The notes under the pieces: model-generated
Databases searched by the model: none
Told to the model about the DNA's origin: nothing
What the model saw: the letters and a program-made list of their open reading frames with translations, nothing else
Shown here: piece by piece, positions 60,802-64,000 of the stretch
Position numbering within the stretch: the stretch's first letter is position 1
Layout of the letters: each line of letters starts with the position of its first letter
From: Trichobilharzia regenti
Taxonomy: Eukaryota > Platyhelminthes > Trematoda > Strigeidida > Schistosomatidae
Assembly: GCA_944472135.2 (NCBI GenBank)
Contig: OX235270.1
Location: 54,379,267 to 54,443,266, forward strand
DNA length: 64,000 nucleotides
Direction: 5' to 3'
Made by a program: the position numbers and the translations under genes

Positions 60802-61194
60802 GCGTTTTCATGAATCGCCAACACACTTCACAAGACAATTAGCTTAGATTTCGTAAACTTCGATATGTATTCATATGTTGACATAAATCATATCAATCAC
60901 ATACTCATTCCTAATATCCATCATCTTTTAAATGCACAGAAGGATACCTTTTTGCTTTGTTTACATAAATGTGGTAGCTATCTTGTCTTGTACTGAGTAA
61001 TATTCTGATTGCTTCAGAGCCTGTAAAACTATAGACTTCCCTATAAACGTAACTATATTAAAAGCTAACAAAAAATAGCACATTTACACTAAGTTGAAGA
61101 CAGTGTGTTCAAGTGTTTAGAATTACAAGTCACACAGTTTTAAATCTTCAAGTATTGGTTTTGTAGGGATTTTGTTTGATTGTTTGGAGAATTT
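60802..61194. other. No recognisable feature
   Basis: AT-rich, nothing identified. Confidence 0.5.
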
Positions 61195-61435
61195 TATCAT
61201 AAACTGACATCACTTGACACCATGAGCCACTGAACTGGGTCCCAGTGGCTTATTGGTCTACGAGCTCAATTTGTAACCAGATGGTCCTGAATTCCAACCC
61301 TGGCGGTGGGTGCATACTGTGAGGAGTCCTAAACTAGGACGAAACATCTGTCCAGTACTCCCAGATTTTCCACTGGTTCTCTAAGTGATGTCAGCTTATG
61401 GTGAAATCCCTCAACCAGTCACACAGTTCTACTTT
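61195..61435 (+). repeat. Hammerhead SINE, near full length
   Basis: Includes the 5' part (CATGAGCCACTGAACTGGGT), tRNA-like section, hammerhead 61314-61358 and tail (CTCTAAGTGATGTCAGCTTA). Helix I is ATACTG/CAGTAC (outer pair mismatched). The core is TGAGGA, one base short of CTGANGA. Helix II GTCC/GGAC and GAAA are intact, and GTC is present. Confidence 0.75.
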
Positions 61436-62997
61436 TTATAGTTTTCCCTTTCTGAAAGCTTGCTCAGAGGTATTTCCTATGCTTCATTTGTTCAAATTGC
61501 TGCTAGAAGCATAACCGCATAACATTCTAATCCCTTTTTCGTGGCTACGTTGATGTGATTCTGTGAATGTGTTTTGGGAGAAAAAAAGGATGAAATTTAA
61601 ACAACGGTTAAAATTTATGTAAAATTTATACTCGTAAAATCTCACAGAAAATGAGTAATTACAACGTTTTGTTCGGCAAACTGGTTCGAACTTATTCAGG
61701 GAAATTAATCAAAATTAAAGTAATAAGGGTATATATATGTACAGAAAGGACATCTCTCGTCTTTAAAACGTTGTCCAATCATATGAGTTATGAAACTTTG
61801 CTTTGCTATCAAGTCACACTTCTGGCGCCATGAATGTCTAGATACATTAGCAATCAGTATTCGCCTGTTTGTGTATAAAGCATAATTCGCCAGTAGAAAT
61901 AGTAATGAGAATGACTGTATGAGAATCTCGTTATATCACATATGCTACATTTCTACTTAAAAATCTTGCTTTATCATTTAATTAAAAAGGAACAACAGAA
62001 GAATGAATGACTATCATTAACAATAAATAGATATCTAACAGATCTTGGAATGTGTGCTAAAAAGACTTATAGTCGATAATGAAATGTGTCAAACTTCTTC
62101 CTTACATGTAATCCATATTCATAGTTGGTTTATTATATGTTAAACACAAAATTATGCTTCGATTGCATAATGAAAAATGAAATAGGAGACATAATGTGTA
62201 ATGTTCTTTAGTTTTAAAGATATTTTAGAAGCATTGCGAGATCAATAATGACAAATCCAAGAGCATGCGAAATAAAATTGTGTTTCAGGCAACGCTTACA
62301 CCGTAATATCATTAGCTAAACAGAATTTCAAAAGAAAAACCCTGTTCTAAAAGAATTTATGAACAACTACTGCTACTAAAATCAATGAAGTAGTGTGGCA
62401 GAAATAATGGGATTGAGCAGTGCTCATTAAATATGGGAAGAAATAAAATTTAAAGGTGTATTATGTATAAGCCATTCTAGAAGATTTAGATATAAGGGGA
62501 AAAACAAAGAAAATAAAAGGCATTGAAATAAGACAATTCAGATATTAAAAGAGGAAGGAATTAAAATAGTTTTTTAAAAAACAGACATACATTGGACAAT
62601 AGATTGTCTGATATTTTTGATGACAAATATTTTTTTGCATTTATTTCCTTCAGTATTTAATCTTAGTTTTCTTCTGTTTATTCTCCAGGTCTGTTTGCCC
62701 TTATATCTTAAAATTATGCCTCTTTTTTCTTTGCATTTATCCATTTTTATTTCTGTAACTGTAGTTTCAGTATTTTCTAGGTTTGCCTATCAAAACATGC
62801 TTGGAGGTCATTGAGGATTTTGGTTCTTGGTGGGCTGAATTGAAGGCTTCATATCCAGCAACGTGTATAGCAGTGTGAACCATTTATTTAAGATAAAAAG
62901 GCTCTTCTTTCGTCTTTAAAAGCCATTATCCGCTAGATCGTTAAATAGCATATTATTATTTGGGTCCATTAGGATGTCTCACTGGTTTTGCAACATA

Positions 62998-63034
<37 letters not shown>

Positions 63035-63771
63035 TAAAAGCGGTACAAATAGTCCACTAGGGATAGCTTATGACAAGATGAGTCTTTTTTAGTTCTTCCA
63101 TTCGGTTAGCTTTAAAATCAGCACAAAACTGCCCGATAAATACGAGTACCATTCTACTGTTTGATCCTACCTACAGTCATTAGTTTTCATCTGAGATTAC
63201 GCTTCACCTCTTTAAGTACATATCTTATGACAATGAAACAGTGCATGGCTCATTAAGTTAGTTATTTTTCGGTAAAACATAAACGCTGTTGGGGAACTAT
63301 AGCAATCCTACTGCTGATACATACCATCATATCCTAACATGGAGGATAAAAGTGGTTTTCTAAGAATATATGAGACTGATATCAAATCCCATTGTGTGGT
63401 TTTTCTATTTAAATGACAGACTATACACAGCAAACAAACTGGCTACTGGTTGAAGCAATGGAACCCAGGAATCGAATCGATAATTTCTTTGCTTTTAGTA
63501 ATCAGAAAACAATAAAATGAAAATGCGGTTTTTGCACATCTGTAACTATCATTTTAACAGGCTTTTATCAAAATACTTTTGATTGTTATACCTATTTTGA
63601 CATATACAATTTATTAAATTGCAATAAAAAGGTGAAGAAAAGAGTCCTATTTCGATCAACATTTATATTCCTTCAATTATCGATTGACATTTGAACAAAC
63701 AAAGGATAAATATCCTATTTTGTTTATTATTTTTATTTTCCTAATTCATTTAAGCAACACTACCCGATTAG
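61436..63771. other. Mostly featureless; TA microsatellite
   Basis: Contains a TA run at 62998-63031. No coding signal is supported; the hydrophobic 65-codon frame at 62617-62814 is likely random. Confidence 0.5.
63723..63737 (-). promoter_or_regulatory. Poly(A) signals of the right-edge gene
   Basis: Two AATAAA hexamers on the minus strand (63737-63732 and 63728-63723), about 35-50 nt beyond the stop of the terminal exon, a suitable place for cleavage and polyadenylation. Confidence 0.5.
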
Positions 63772-63891
63772 TTAAGAAGCAGCCACTTTTTGCTGAACAG
63801 GAAGATATAATTTGAACTCTGGTGGTAGTTCACTCTCCGAGTATAACCGGTCACAAAAGTAAACTCTTCTTATACGACAGTTGGCGTGAAT
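63772..63891 (-). CDS. Terminal coding exon of a gene entering from the right
   Basis: On the minus strand a pyrimidine-rich tract ending TATTTTTCAG is followed by a 120-nt exon with only one open phase. It encodes 39 residues, starting [20 protein letters not shown], containing [14 protein letters not shown], and ending KVAAS then TAA (63774-63772). Acceptor, sole open frame, folded-protein-like composition and downstream AATAAA signals agree. The protein is small or only its end is visible. I do not recognise the family with confidence; a conserved housekeeping or mitochondrial protein is possible. Unrelated to the transposons. Confidence 0.65.
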   Translation of the reverse strand: MHANCRIRRVYFCDRLYSESELPPEFKLYLPVQQKVAAS

Positions 63892-63970
63892 CTGAAAAAT
63901 ATTAAAAAATATACGGAGCAATAAATAAATTACGTAAAGATAAAAACATCAATTTACGTTTTAATTTTAC

Positions 63971-64000
63971 GAGCAAATGGCTCTTGGAGTACTGTGCTTC
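63971..64000 (-). CDS. Possible penultimate exon end at window edge
   Basis: Minus strand: a frame ending EAQYSKSHLL runs into GTAAAATT, a usable donor at 63970-63969. It would join in phase to the 63891 exon across a 79-nt intron (63970-63892). Only 30 nt are visible, so it is tentative. Confidence 0.35.

Noticed and set aside
1..64000. CRISPR array, bacterial operons, rRNA genes
   Set aside because: No regularly spaced direct repeats, no ribosome-binding sites or clustered bacterial frames, and no rRNA-like conserved stretches.

Overview
The window looks like repeat-rich, AT-rich intergenic or intronic DNA from a digenean flatworm, most likely a schistosome-type blood fluke. Three things point there: decayed Penelope-like elements (PLEs) with the RT and GIY-YIG modules typical of flatworm PLEs, decayed RTE-clade (SR2-like) non-LTR retrotransposons, and tRNA-headed SINEs of the Smalpha type that carry hammerhead-ribozyme sequences. 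There is no bacterial gene organisation, no rRNA and no intact transposon. The genus is an inference; no search was run.

Unique gene content is very thin. The right edge (63772-63891, minus) holds a convincing terminal coding exon with acceptor, stop and poly(A) signals, and perhaps the end of the preceding exon at the window edge. The left edge (3-131, plus) may be the terminal exon of another gene. A Cys-rich open frame at 60451-60798 (minus) is the best internal candidate. Most other ORFs are antisense shadows or random frames.

Layout. 1-9.6 kb: PLE fragment (about 1.0-1.64 kb), a SINE with a well-formed hammerhead (3.0-3.24 kb), further SINEs, the best preserved PLE (6.5-7.7 kb, one in-frame stop, inverted copies of its own 3' end at both sides) and an unnamed repeat (8.2-8.5 kb). 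9.6-22.8 kb: the dominant structure, two inverted arms of 4389 bp (9628-14016 and 18367-22755) around a 4350-bp spacer. Every mirrored coordinate pair checked sums to 32383, so there is no net indel, and mirrored ORFs are identical. The left arm ends inside a PLE that continues into the spacer; the right arm is cut at the same base and abuts an RTE 5' fragment. This marks the left copy as ancestral and the right as the inverted duplicate. 22.8-44.8 kb: RTE, PLE and SINE debris, a TA-repeat hairpin, telomere-like tracts, and two RTE copies 13.9 kb apart (29.5 and 43.5 kb) sharing a 556-bp apparently identical tract inside otherwise diverged sequence. 44.8-64 kb: more PLE and SINE fragments, a second copy of the unnamed repeat, long featureless stretches, and the edge exon.

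How the parts relate: one SINE group shares its 3' tail with the RTE elements, as expected for SINEs mobilised by RTE machinery; another SINE group has the same tRNA-like head but a different tail. The hammerhead SINEs keep a fixed layout (6-bp helix I, GTCC/GGAC helix II, GAAA, short palindromic helix III, cleavage triplet), but every copy here has a lesion in the catalytic core or the cleavage triplet.
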